Source: Takakia lepidozioides (lineage: Eukaryota; Streptophyta; Takakiopsida; Takakiales; Takakiaceae). Taken from it: DNA of 64,000 nt. Positions 10,769 to 21,000 of this stretch are shown here, one piece after another (position 1 is the stretch's first letter; each line of letters begins with the position of its first letter). The translations under genes and the position numbers were made by a program. A model generated the notes under the pieces. That model saw only the letters and a list, made by a program, of their open reading frames with translations. It was not told the DNA's origin and ran no database searches. The stretch lies in NCBI GenBank assembly GCA_030704615.1, contig CM060734.1, positions 29,282,042-29,346,041 on the forward strand, written 5' to 3'.

Positions 10769-11547
10769 TCAGCCCTCTCAATTGCCTCGTTCAAAGTCTT
10801 GGGTGGCTTCTCCTCCAACTTCCGCCTGGCCCATGGGGCCAGTCCCGCCACAAAGTTGAAGACCATTTCTGGTTCTGCCATGTCCGCGACTTCGAGCAAC
10901 AGCACATTGAAAGCCTGGACATACCCCCGAATGTCATCTGTTTGCTTCAAATTCCTCATCTTGTCCCGGGCAAGCCAGGACGCGTTGAGGGGCACAAACT
11001 GTCTCTTCATCAATTCCTTGAACCCACTCCAGTTCAAGGTTTCCGGGCTTGGACCTTGGTCGTGAAGGCGTTTCTGCCACCATTGTTGAGCATAGCCCCT
11101 CAAATAGGTGGGAGCCACTTCCACCCGATCCTCGTCACTCAACTTGGCCGCCCGGAAGTACTGCTCTAGCTCCAGGAGCCAGGTGTTGAGTGCCTTCCGA
11201 TTTCGGATGCCCTCGAAGGTGCCGGGTTCCTTAGGCTTCACCTTAAACTTTGCCTTAGTGGAAGTGGCATTAGCCGCCTTCAACACGTCTTCAACATCCC
11301 GCCAAACTGCGCCAACAACCCTTCCCAAAAGGCTGCCGGCATAGGAGGCATCTCTTGGTTTGTCGGAGCTCTCAAGGATTCCTCGGGCTCCGACTCCTCG
11401 GATTCCTCCCGCTCTTGAGCGGCCTCGTTTTGGAAACATGCATCGCTTCCTCAAACGGCCGCCTCGGTGACACGTCGCCCCCATCGGGCTCACCAGGATC
11501 ATCATCTTTTGGGCCGTTCCGCTTTCGCTTCGGCTTGCCCGACCCAT
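10720..11547 (-). CDS. gypsy gag capsid region
   Basis: Retrotransposon gag domain with FEGIRNRKALNTWLLELEQY, YLRGYAQQWW and FVPLNASWLARDKM blocks, typical of Ty3/gypsy gag. I chose the ATG at 11547 because the frame to its right overlaps the primer-binding site and LTR edge. It leaves frame near 10750, where the knuckle/protease frame takes over. It forms the virus-like particle shell. Confidence 0.85.
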   Translation of the reverse strand: MGRASRSESGTAQKMMILVSPMGATCHRGGRLRKRCMFPKRGRSRAGGIRGVGARGILESSDKPRDASYAGSLLGRVVGAVWRDVEDVLKAANATSTKAKFKVKPKEPGTFEGIRNRKALNTWLLELEQYFRAAKLSDEDRVEVAPTYLRGYAQQWWQKRLHDQGPSPETLNWSGFKELMKRQFVPLNASWLARDKMRNLKQTDDIRGYVQAFNVLLLEVADMAEPEMVFNFVAGLAPWARRKLEEKPPKTLNEAIERAECFSMSPGVRDKAVRS

Positions 11548-11582
11548 GATGAGGCCAATCCCAAGGACGATCGCGTACTGAA

Positions 11583-11600
11583 CTCTAAGCTCTGATACCA
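11583..11600 (-). other. Primer-binding site for initiator-Met tRNA
   Basis: On the minus strand TGGTATCAGAGC follows the LTR end after two bases (CT). This 12-mer is the classic plant tRNA-iMet primer-binding site, and it confirms minus orientation with 11603-12330 as the 5' LTR. Confidence 0.92.
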
Positions 11601-11602
11601 AG

Positions 11603-12330
11603 TGTCGCGCACCTCACTTCGGTAATCTCCCCTCAAGTCATAGTTACTCGCTTTGATGCGCGCGCCTGACTCCCAACCTGGCCGCCGGGCCAACTTGGAG
11701 CTTCGGCTGCTCACCGGGGCATAACGGTCCCCCTTTGTTCTCCCAAAGAACCCTCCACCGATTTGGAACCAGCGGGAATTCCCTTTGGTAGTTGGCAGTC
11801 CGGAACAGCTCCCCACTCTTTGGTCGCTTTCCGGCTCGCTCGCTTACTCACTAGTTTTTGGTCACCAACGGGCTTGCACCGTTCTCGGGGTTACTACTCC
11901 CTATATATACTTCTGTAGCTGTCCGCGGGGGTTTCACAACCAGCCATGCCATTTTATGGCGAACCACCACGAAAACCCTCGACTCCCGGTGATGAGTCGC
12001 GGTGAGTCTTGGCCCACTCACCACGGCCCTTATGGACTGTGATGAGTCCCAAGACTCCCCACGACTCCCACCACGAGGTCTCCGCCCCCATGGTGAGTCC
12101 TATGCCACCCCCCACTAAGTCCCGCTAAGCTACCACCACCCCTTGTGGAGCCACCCCCACCGCAACCCGGTGTGCGGGGCTCCACCTAGTGAGCGCCTCC
12201 GCCTCCTTGAGTGCCTTGGGCACTCAAGGGTGCTTCAGCCCCCTCATACCTATCGCTGATGCTGCCCCCACCACAGGAGCAGTCCCTCATGTGTCCCGAC
12301 CCCCTGCCCTCAAGGCAAAGGGCCGCGACA
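11603..12330 (-). repeat. gypsy 5' LTR
   Basis: 728 bp, TG...CA ended, holding the promoter for the element (CTATATATA box about 11900). Compared with the 3' LTR it shows few substitutions. Several one-base changes sit in C-runs, which could be sequencing error. Confidence 0.93.
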
Positions 12331-12335
12331 CGGCC
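12331..12335. repeat. Target-site duplication CGGCC, right copy
   Basis: Matches 5389-5393 and restores the satellite unit when the element is taken out. Confidence 0.85.
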
Positions 12336-13665
12336 TCTCCCCCCGAGACAACCTCATCCGAACGGCCTCGGATGGAAATTCGGCGCCGTTTTTCCATCCG
12401 AGGGATGTTCTCTGTTGGGCAGGTGTCGTCCTTTCCCCACGAGACGACTTCATCCGAACGGCCTCGGATGGAAATTTGGCGCCGTTTTTCCATCCGATGG
12501 CTATTCTTTGTCGGCCAGGTGTCGGCCTCTCCCCCCGAGACGACTTCATCCGACGGGCCTCGAATGGAAATTCGGCGCCGTTTTTCCATCCGGGGGATGT
12601 TCTCTGTCGGCCAGGTGTCGGCCTCTCCCCCCGAGACAACTTCATCCGTCGGGCCTCGTATGGAAACTCGACGCCGTTTTTCCATCCGGGGGATGTTCTC
12701 TGTCGGCCAGGTGTCGGCCTCTCCCTCCGAGACAACTTCATCCGAACGGCCTCGGATGGAAATTCAGCGCCGTTTTTCCTTCCGATGGATATTCTCTGTC
12801 GGCCAGGTGTCGGCCTCTCCCCTTGAGACGACTTCATCCGACGGGCCTCGTATGGAAATTCGGCGCCGTTTTTCCATCCGGGGGATATTCTCTATCGGCC
12901 AGGTGTCGGCCTCTCCCCCCGAGACAACTTCATCCGAACGGCCTCTGATGGAAATTCGGCGCCGTTTTTCCATCCGAGGGATGTTCTCTGTCGGCCAGGT
13001 GTCGGCCAGGTGTCGGCCTCTCCCCCTGAGACAACTTCATCCAACAGGCCTCGTATGGAAATTTGGCGCCGTTTTGCCATCCGGGGGATATTCTCTGTAG
13101 GCCAGGTGTCGGCCTCTCCCCCCGAGACAACTTCATCCGAACGGCCTCATTGGAGATTCGGCGCCGTTTTTTTCCATCCGAGGGATGTTCTGTTTCGGCC
13201 TCTCATCCGACGGGCCTCGTATTGAAATTCGGCGCCATTTTTCCATCCGTGGGATGTTCTCTGTCGGCCAGGTGTCAGCCTCTCCGCCCGAGACAACTTC
13301 ATCCGAACGGCCTCTGATGGAAATTCGGCGCCGTTTTTCCATCCGAGGGATGTTCTCTGTCGGCCAGGTGTCGGCCTCTCCCCCTGAGACGACTTCATCC
13401 GACGGGCCTCGTATGGAAATTCGGCGCCGTTTTGCCATCCGGGGGATATTCTCTGTAGGCCAAGTGTCGGCCTCTCCCCCCGAGACAACTTCATCCGAAC
13501 GGCCTCATTGGAGATTCGGCGCTGTTTTTCCATCCGAGGGATGTTCTCTGTTGGCCAGGTGTCGGCCTCTCCCCCCGAGACGACTTCATCCGACGGGCCT
13601 CGTATGGAAATTCGGCATCATTTTTCCATCCGTGGGATGTTCTCTGTCGGCCAGGTGTCGTCACC
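12331..13665. repeat. 96-bp satellite, right block
   Basis: About 14 units continue the array of 4.5-5.4 kb, with the same imperfect GGCGCC-centred palindrome per unit. Two subtypes alternate irregularly (AACGGCCTCGG versus GACGGGCCTCG around the left arm), and there are small internal duplications near 13010 and a deletion near 13200. The array ends about 60 bp before the TATA-like box of the copy A transposase, so it forms the spacer between two divergent genes. Confidence 0.9.
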
Positions 13666-13719
13666 CTCCGATTTGATGCCATGTCGAATTAAATTGTGCC
13701 CCTCATTCCTGGGTACGGC

Positions 13720-13730
13720 TATATTAAATG
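13720..13730 (+). promoter_or_regulatory. TATA-like box of transposase copy A
   Basis: TATATTAAATG lies about 170 bp before the ATG at 13900. The matching position of copy D (59067-59076) keeps ATATTAAATG inside a well conserved leader, which supports a shared core promoter. Confidence 0.55.
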
Positions 13731-13899
13731 TTGCTCTTTTTCTTTGCCACTTGCCCGACCTTCGCTCGTGACCCACGCGTTTCAAACCGAGACAACAACA
13801 ACACTTGCTCGCTCCGAGCTCCTCTCACTTCAGCTTCCCCACACTCCCCCTTCCCTGCGCACCCTCTCTGCTTCCTGGTAGCCCTTTCAATAGTCGGCG

Positions 13900-16756
13900 A
13901 TGGCGTGCCGGGATCCCAGCAACTGCCCAAACAAGCATCTCACCCCGTGGGACTTCTCGCCCAAGTCAGGGGATATTTTCATATACCTGCAGGATTGGAT
14001 AGACCACTCTCAGCAGAGGAGGGTGCACCTGTCCGCTCTTGAGTACCTTCCTGGTCTCCACGATCAGCCTCGTCGGGACGGGCCTGCGTGGCTTTGGTGC
14101 CTGCAAATCGTTGATCTGCAGTTTCCGCCAGCATGGAACATCCCCAAAAGCCGCACGACCTTCCTACATCATTGGAGGTGCTGCCAGTGGGCCTACGAGG
14201 ATTGCATCGGGTGTACGTACATGCCAGAGAGGATTCCATCGCAAACAGTTTATGGGGACATTCTCATAAGCTACGAGGATGAGTCCTATGGACATAGAGT
14301 CTCCACAACAAATTTTTTGATTTACGATGGTGCATATATCGGAGGAGATGAGACCGTTGTCCACTACACCAAAGGTGAACGGGCTGCATCCATTGTCTTC
14401 ACCTACCGACACCCTGTCAGTCATGAACTTGTTGAGAGGCCAATTGAGGTTCCAGCTTCTTGGTGAGAACAGTGCAACACGGGAGCAAATTTCCATCTTA
14501 CCGGAGCATGGATTGCATGCATCCTTTTGGCTTCCCTCGGTTTGTGAGGGCATGCATACTTGTCACAGTTCATTATTAATAAAAATGCCTCCTTTGAACC
14601 AAAGTTCCACTTTTTGTGCAATGTTGCATTTTGTTGAATGTTGACTTTTTGGCAGCGAGGGTCTCGCACTCAATCTTGCAATCAGACCCACTGGAATGCC
14701 ACCTCTGTCAGTTCCCTCTGTCCGTGGGGAAGGTGCTTGCACGCTCGCCCCCCCACGCTTCTTGTCAGACGCCACAATTATTGGTTTGTGCAGCGCATCT
14801 GCACTGGTCATATACCTTCTGACTGCATACCGTTGGCAGTTATTGCGCAAAGGCCAGGGGCCGCATTCCTGGACTACAACAAGTTCGCAATTAAATCCGT
14901 TACATGCCTTCCCGCAGACGTCGACGGTAATATCTTCTTTGAGTTCCCTCCTCGAACGGACTATTCGAGGGCGTCCGGAATGTTGATAGATATGGATAGG
15001 AAACATGACGGTCATCCTTGGTGCGTCACCAAAACCACCAGCATGAAGATGCTCAATGGTGTGCAGGTGCGCTACGTTGTTTGTGCGGGCGCGTTGCGGT
15101 GTTTCTCCCCAACTTGCTTCTACTTTAAATCCAGAGGTCACAGGAACGAGACGGATTGGACAGACACAACTCATCAACCATTTCGAGCTCAGGAGAAGGT
15201 TCCAAACTCCACATTTAAGTGTGCACATTGCGAAGAACCACCACATTGCATGTCTGTTTATAATGCCAAGCAGTTCTATGTGTTGCACCATTTCCCTGAC
15301 CTCACACGAGCTTGCATACACGTTGGTTCCCATTGTCACATATTGAGGGGTAACTCGCGGGAGGCTGCCCACGAGGCAGAGCAGCTCGTTCATGAGGAGG
15401 TTAAGTTGACCTGGTGCCAAACCCAAACAGATACAGCTGCAGGCCGCCCATAAGATGGCATTGGCCAGAATTATGTCGGAAGACGGCTCCGACAGAGTTC
15501 CTCTCGATGAGAAGGAAATGGAGGCATTGCTGGAGTCAGTGTTCCATGTTTGTTCACTGAATGTCCGAAACCACATTGTCTCCTGCAAACAGAGAATTGG
15601 GCGTGGCTTGGATATGCACTCCATTCTGGAGGTGAAGCGACGATGTGGATATGACTACATTCATGGAAGTAGATTTCTAGGACAAGGGACTGAGGCAGAT
15701 CGCTGTTTCGTATTCAAAATGTCAACGTGTGGGCCTAGCAACGGCGTCGAACTGGTCCACCGGATGACGAGTGGGGACTTGTCAAACAGTTGGGTCATGT
15801 TCGACCATATCAAGCGAATTACAAATCACCAATGGATGACAATGGGTGCACATGTCTACGACACCCACTGCAGGATGCTAATGACAATTGTTATTTGTGA
15901 GATGAAATGAGAGGACACACAATCGGAGATGCTTCTTTGGCAGGGAATAAATGAACAGATGGCCAGGGCAGGATTTCCCCCTCCCAATTTCCGTGGTTTC
16001 ATGGCGGACAATGCACAAGCAAATTGGGCTGTCATCGGAAGGGTGTACGGGGAAGACCCCAATGTTCCGATGAAAAGCAAGAAGAGATCTTGTGGGTTCC
16101 ATTTTCTGCAGAGCTTGTCGCAGTACACAACCAGGCTCGTGGCGCCAGATTTCAGAGAGGAACACCGTTCCACGTGTCTTGTGTGGAAGCGTGCTCCCAC
16201 CTTGGATGATGCAGAGATACAGTTTGCATGTATATGGGCTTGGTGGACAACGTCAGGTGCTGTAAAGAAATCAGACGAGGGAGCAATGGTCAGTTGGCTA
16301 GCATGGTGGCATTATTGTTTCCTCCAGCTCGGCGACTATATGCGGGAGGTGAGTTGGACGAATTTGCGTCCCGTTGAATATTATGCTAGCTACTCATTAT
16401 TTGTAATTTGCTTGTAACCTGAACATGTGCATGTGCAGGAAATGTGTCTCGATTCCGACACCGACATGCCGACAACAAACATGGCTGGATCAGTACATTC
16501 TTCCTGGCGTGCCTCCTCTGCGGCGCATCTGGTGGACATCCTCACTGCCACAACAGAGGACATTGTGAGGTCAATTATGCAGCAATGCAAGTACAACGAG
16601 TTATTGAAAGGGAAACAGTGGGGCTTGGGGCCGGACAGGCAGGAAATGCTGATGCGGACTGCCTCCAGATCGAAGAATCCTCGTAAGTGGGCGGCAGCCT
16701 TGCGAGAGGGCCTTCGGGACACGCCATTGCTTCGAAGTGGCCAACACTTGGAATGA
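13900..16756 (+). pseudogene. MULE-like transposase, copy A (nonsense and frameshift)
   Basis: Exon 1 (13900-14463, ATG MACRDPSN) ends at a GTGAGA donor. An acceptor near 14650 leads into the region shared with copy B: DVDGNIFFEFPP, MDRKHDG, RYVVCAGALRCF and Cys pairs (KCAHCEEPPHC). Downstream are SWVMFDHIKRI, a candidate first catalytic Asp, and FRGFMADNAQANWAVI, the second Asp. CGFHFLQSL is the Cys-His block of MULE transposases, and WWTTSGA follows. A small intron (16349-16438) precedes the last exon (NMAGSVHSSW). Damage: a frame change near 15420 and TGA at 15908-15910, where copy B has TCA. The C-terminal SWIM zinc finger found in copy B is missing; the gene runs into palindromes instead. 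It would cut and paste element ends in the nucleus. Assignment rests on motifs. Confidence 0.68.
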
Positions 16757-16894
16757 GATGTTCACACCCGTCCAGTGAGACGAAGACTTGACGAGGCACC
16801 TGGCGGAGAAAAGGATTCATGGCGAGCTGACAAGAATATTCGCACGCTCCCTCGTGGTCCCGTGATGTTGCCCGAGGAGGTCTCGTCGAGCACC

Positions 16895-17165
16895 GCAAGT
16901 CCGATGTCTGAAAAATGGTGCCGAATCTCCAGTTACAGGGCCCAAGAACTGCCCAACATATGTGCAATCCCCGGCACCAAGTACCGAAATTCGGCGCCAC
17001 ATTTCCAAATTTTGGGCTTACACACCTGCCATGTTGGGACCTATAGCCGCGAAATTCGGCACCATTTTTCGCCGGAGACACCTATTACCGCGAAATACGT
17101 CGCAGATTTCTCCGGTTGCGGAACCTATTACCGTGAAATTCGGCGCCATTTTTGCAGATGTCGCT
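16895..17165. repeat. Palindromes at the end of copy A
   Basis: Four or more GAAATTCGGCGCC/ATTTTTC-type half or full palindromes follow the truncated transposase. They share the GGCGCC core with 3.7-4.1 kb and with the satellite, and so link this flank to the same element. Confidence 0.7.
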
Positions 17166-17170
17166 CGGAA

Positions 17171-17950
17171 TTTGCATGAGTGGAAGACAAAATATCATGA
17201 GCACGGCTCTCAAAACTACAATTTTTACTTCAAACAATGAATATTATATTGGTTTTTTTTTCTGACACATTCCATTAAAAATAATGTTTTTAATGTTTTT
17301 TCTTCCAAAATTTGTACTTCTGCTCATGAAAACCGATTGTCTTGCTACTCCGCTCATGCCGCTCATGCCGCTCATGCTCATGAAATAGCTAACCTCCGCA
17401 GCAAAACGGACGGTTTAGATGGCATCGACGTGGTGAGCATGCAGGGATCGCACATTCGGGTACGTCAGAGTACGGGAGGCCCCTCGTGCCTGTATTTATT
17501 GCTTGTACGCTAGGGCAATCAATGTACCCGAGCTCTTCGCGGCGACAATGCCGCGGTGGCGGCGTTATTAAACGCGGCGCCGGCGCTAGGTATAGTGGAT
17601 GCAGGTTGAATTATGGCTGCGAGGGGAGATCTCCCACTCCACGCGGCGCGGTGCGGCGCTGCGATGTCATGGACATGGGAGCGTCGAGACCATCCACCGA
17701 ATCCGACGGATCGGATGTGGTTGCGCAGCAAAATGGACTGTTGAGATGGCATCTATGTCATAATGCATGTATGGTACATGTATACCATAGACGGTCTCCA
17801 TCCACGTGGCGGCCATGTAGAGGCTGTACTCACGTGCCTGTCTCTGTCGCCGGTACGGTAGGGCTGGCACTCAGCCTGCCTCGGAAATGATTCCCGTGCT
17901 GTCTCATGCTCATGCATCATCTATGGGTGATTTTGTCCGCATGCAAATGC
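17171..17950. other. Intergenic, upstream of the DUF7869-like element
   Basis: No coding region is recognised. Notable are a CTCATGCCG short repeat at 17352-17385, a GC-rich stretch at 17530-17600, and one GGGGAGATCTCCCAC palindrome at about 17623. That last repeat is the first copy of the palindrome typical of the next element, so this stretch probably holds its 5' region. Confidence 0.5.
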
Positions 17951-17955
17951 GAGAC

Positions 17956-17963
17956 TATATAAA
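17956..17963 (+). promoter_or_regulatory. TATA box TATATAAA
   Basis: A consensus TATA box in CTATATAAAGGG, about 50 bp before the first ATG-bearing segment (18014). It is well placed as the core promoter for the 18-23 kb gene. Confidence 0.65.
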
Positions 17964-18013
17964 GGGCTCATTCTCCCTCTCATTTCATCCTGTCTCGGTG
18001 AAGCCCTGCCAAA

Positions 18014-21000
18014 ATGGGGAGTGCAGATTTTTTGGATGGGTGGGAAAATACAGAGAATGGTCTATCTGCTCTATGTGCAAGTCCTCTCAATCTCTCTCTC
18101 TCTCTTTTCAGTAGTTTTTACAAACTCACCTCAGACATCCTCCGCTTCATGTCTTCATGGAGTCAAGAGGGATTGTCAAGTTTTGGAATTGAACCTTGTT
18201 GTTGTGTCATTGTATTCTGCAGATGTGATTCTCCCTGGGCCCATACCTGGTGTTTTGTTTCGATTCAGTTTTAGGGTTGAAGAGAAGAGAACGGGAGATC
18301 TCCCGTCAACCTTAGCATTCTCCTCCCTTTTAGTTTGTATTTGTATTCTACATTCTATTTAATCTTCCTGGGCCCAATCGTCAGTGCATGCTAGTGTTAT
18401 CACTGAGGTGCAGAGAACGGGAGATCTCCCATCATACTGAACAGACTACGTCATTTATGTTTGCATTTGTTTTCTGCATCTGTTTTTCTTTGTGGGCTCC
18501 TTCCTGGTGTTCAAGGCAACGTGGGCTTAGGGTCTTTGCAAAGGGAACGGGAGGTCTCCCGTCAACTTGTGGAGAGACAAGTCTTACAATTCATGTCTTG
18601 GGAAATCAGGATGTCAGGATCAGGTTAGATTTTTAGGTGCCGTCCATCGCACGGGAGGTCTCTATTCATGCGGCAGATTGTCCTACCGTAGTTGAAATGA
18701 ATTTGTTTGGATAGTCATAGCAGTATAACATAGGAGATCTCCCGTGGTTGAAGATGGTTTCCTCCATAGGAGAGCTGTCAGTTGGAGAAGAAGTGAATCT
18801 ACTCCACCTCGCCGGCTCAGGAGTTCCTAAGGTTGTTGTTGAAGGTACCTATCAAAATATATCAGGAGAGGGATTTTGTCATGGCAGGCGTCTCTCTAGT
18901 AGTCTAGTGAGCGTCATCTTGAAAACCGTGATACATGGAATGGAGTCCATTAGCTTACCATATTCACATCCAGACGCGAAAACTCTTGGAGAAGCCCTGG
19001 GGACACCCGTTGTCTGGAAAGTTAGTCAAGTTCAGAAACGTGTGCGAATGGAGGGTGAGGGGTCTAGATCCGATGCTGGAGTGAGCACGAATGTTGTGGA
19101 GGATACAATACAAAAGGACAATGCCAATGGTATTGAAGGCACACGAAACAAAGTTGCACATGACACAATAAAGAAGAAGCGTGCCAAGGGTCAGAAAGAC
19201 GCACATCAGATATTCGGAAGAGATACTTGGCGTAATCAGATGTGCAATCTTCTCAATGACGAGATGGACGTCATCGCTGAAGGCCGGATTGAGGCCTGTC
19301 TTCCTGACGAAGTTATTCTCGCTCAATACCTTGGGGAGGAACATGTCGGTGTAATCGTTACAGCTGTCTCTGGCTCAGCTCAGGATATGTTAATGACAAT
19401 TACAAAATGGCGGCTTACGTCACATACAAAACTTCGAGACGGCCGCAAACTATCAGAGTTGCTCACAATGTTTATGAAGAGCACAAGTCAGACACGGAGG
19501 ATGACCACCTCGAAGGAGTTAAGAAAACGCGATATAAATGTTTGAAACAAGTTCGAAAGGGAGATGAGAACTCCAGGGGGATGAAATTGATCCGACTCTT
19601 AAATTCGGAGTCAATTCAAGCAGTAAGCTCTGTGAGCTGTTGTGCTTGAAATTGTTGTCAACACTTCAGCTGGGAAAAAGCTAAGGCTATCCGGAGTAGT
19701 TTCTTGGCATCTTCTTTTGATGCAAAGAGAGAGTTAGGGTTTGACATCCCCCGACGACTACACCGACTTCTAGGTTGTGGTCGTCATGCCTACCTTACAA
19801 TGGAAGGAGTTGAGGTCTGTGAGAAGGCGTGGTTGGCAATCCATGGAATTGGAAGGTCAACGTACCATGGATATAAGAGGAAGAGTAAGGATGGATACAT
19901 CTCGTCAATGCATGGAAACAGAGGAATGAAGAAACCCCGAGCAGAAACCCTGCAGGCCGAGGCAAATTTGCTATCGCTGATTTCAAGAAACAGTGACCTT
20001 ATGCCTCATAAAATGAGAGGTATCGGAGAAGGAAGGCAAGATGTTCTGAAGTTGTTGCCGGTGGAGATGAATTGGAAGGAGCTGAACCGACAGTCCAATG
20101 AGGTAGGATACTGCATTCAAACCCAATCAGGATCCGCCTCTATAAGTATTTCTACTTTCAAGGGAGGGGATGTCACGGGAGACCTCCCGTCATCATTCTG
20201 CTACGCGTGCTAATAGTCTATATCAAATTGTGCGCATATAAACCGACAGACCATTGATGGATCATTCGGAGAGAAGTTAGTCCATCTCTTTACGAACAAA
20301 TTTCTGTCGTTATTTTTGCATCTATCAAATTTCATATCTCTTGGTTTTAGATATTGGATGTTTGATTTCAATGTCAATGTTCACGGGAGGTGTCCCGTCC
20401 TTAATACGATACCAACTCTATACATTGTTGACAATTGGATCAGGCAAACAAACGAATGGGCTTGAAGGCATTGTCGAAGTCTGGAATAAGCCGAATTCGA
20501 ACGAAAGTTTTTGGGAATGTTGAGGTTCGGAAACCTGGTGGAAAATTTGCGAAATGCACAGATTGTGAGATGTTCAAATATCTTATCCAGAAGTCAGTCA
20601 GCGGAACTGAGGAGCAGAGAAAGCACAAAAAGAAATTTGAGAGACATTTGAAGCATCAAGAGTCATGTCGTAGGCTTTATCATAGTTGGCGGAATGAATC
20701 AACGACGATGGGTGAGGATTTTCTGTGTATTATACACGATAAGATGGATCACTCAAAGACTGCCTTGCCCCGGCTCTTGGTAACAAACAAGATGACATCT
20801 GGTCTGCGTCAGCTACCTATATCCCTAACAGGTATGGTGACTCATGGCCATGGTGACGGTCCTTATGCTCAGTTCACCAACGAGTTCTGGCCAAGTGATC
20901 CTAACTTGACAATTAGCTCCTTGGCTCATTGTCTTCACGCTCTTGAGAAGCCCACATGTCGAGAGCCAAGAGAAATTTTCGATCATCCAATGCATAACTC

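Larger units (their letters stand above)
5394..12330 (-). mobile_element. Ty3/gypsy chromodomain retrotransposon (chromovirus type)
   Basis: This is a full-length LTR retrotransposon in minus orientation. The LTRs (724 and 728 bp) have TGTCGCG/CGCGACA ends and a CGGCC duplication on both sides. The order gag, zinc knuckle, protease, reverse transcriptase, RNase H, integrase, chromodomain places it in Ty3/gypsy, chromodomain clade. Established knowledge: integrase C-terminal chromodomains of this clade bind histone marks and steer insertion into repetitive chromatin, which fits its place inside a satellite. The LTRs differ by only a handful of substitutions plus C-run length changes, so the insertion is recent. 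The coding region has several frame changes, so this copy is not autonomous as written, unless those are sequencing errors. Confidence 0.95.

Noticed and set aside
12331-13665. Regular palindromic repeats resembling a CRISPR array
   Set aside because: Units are near-identical over their whole 96 bp with no unique spacers, there are no cas genes, and the context is eukaryotic.
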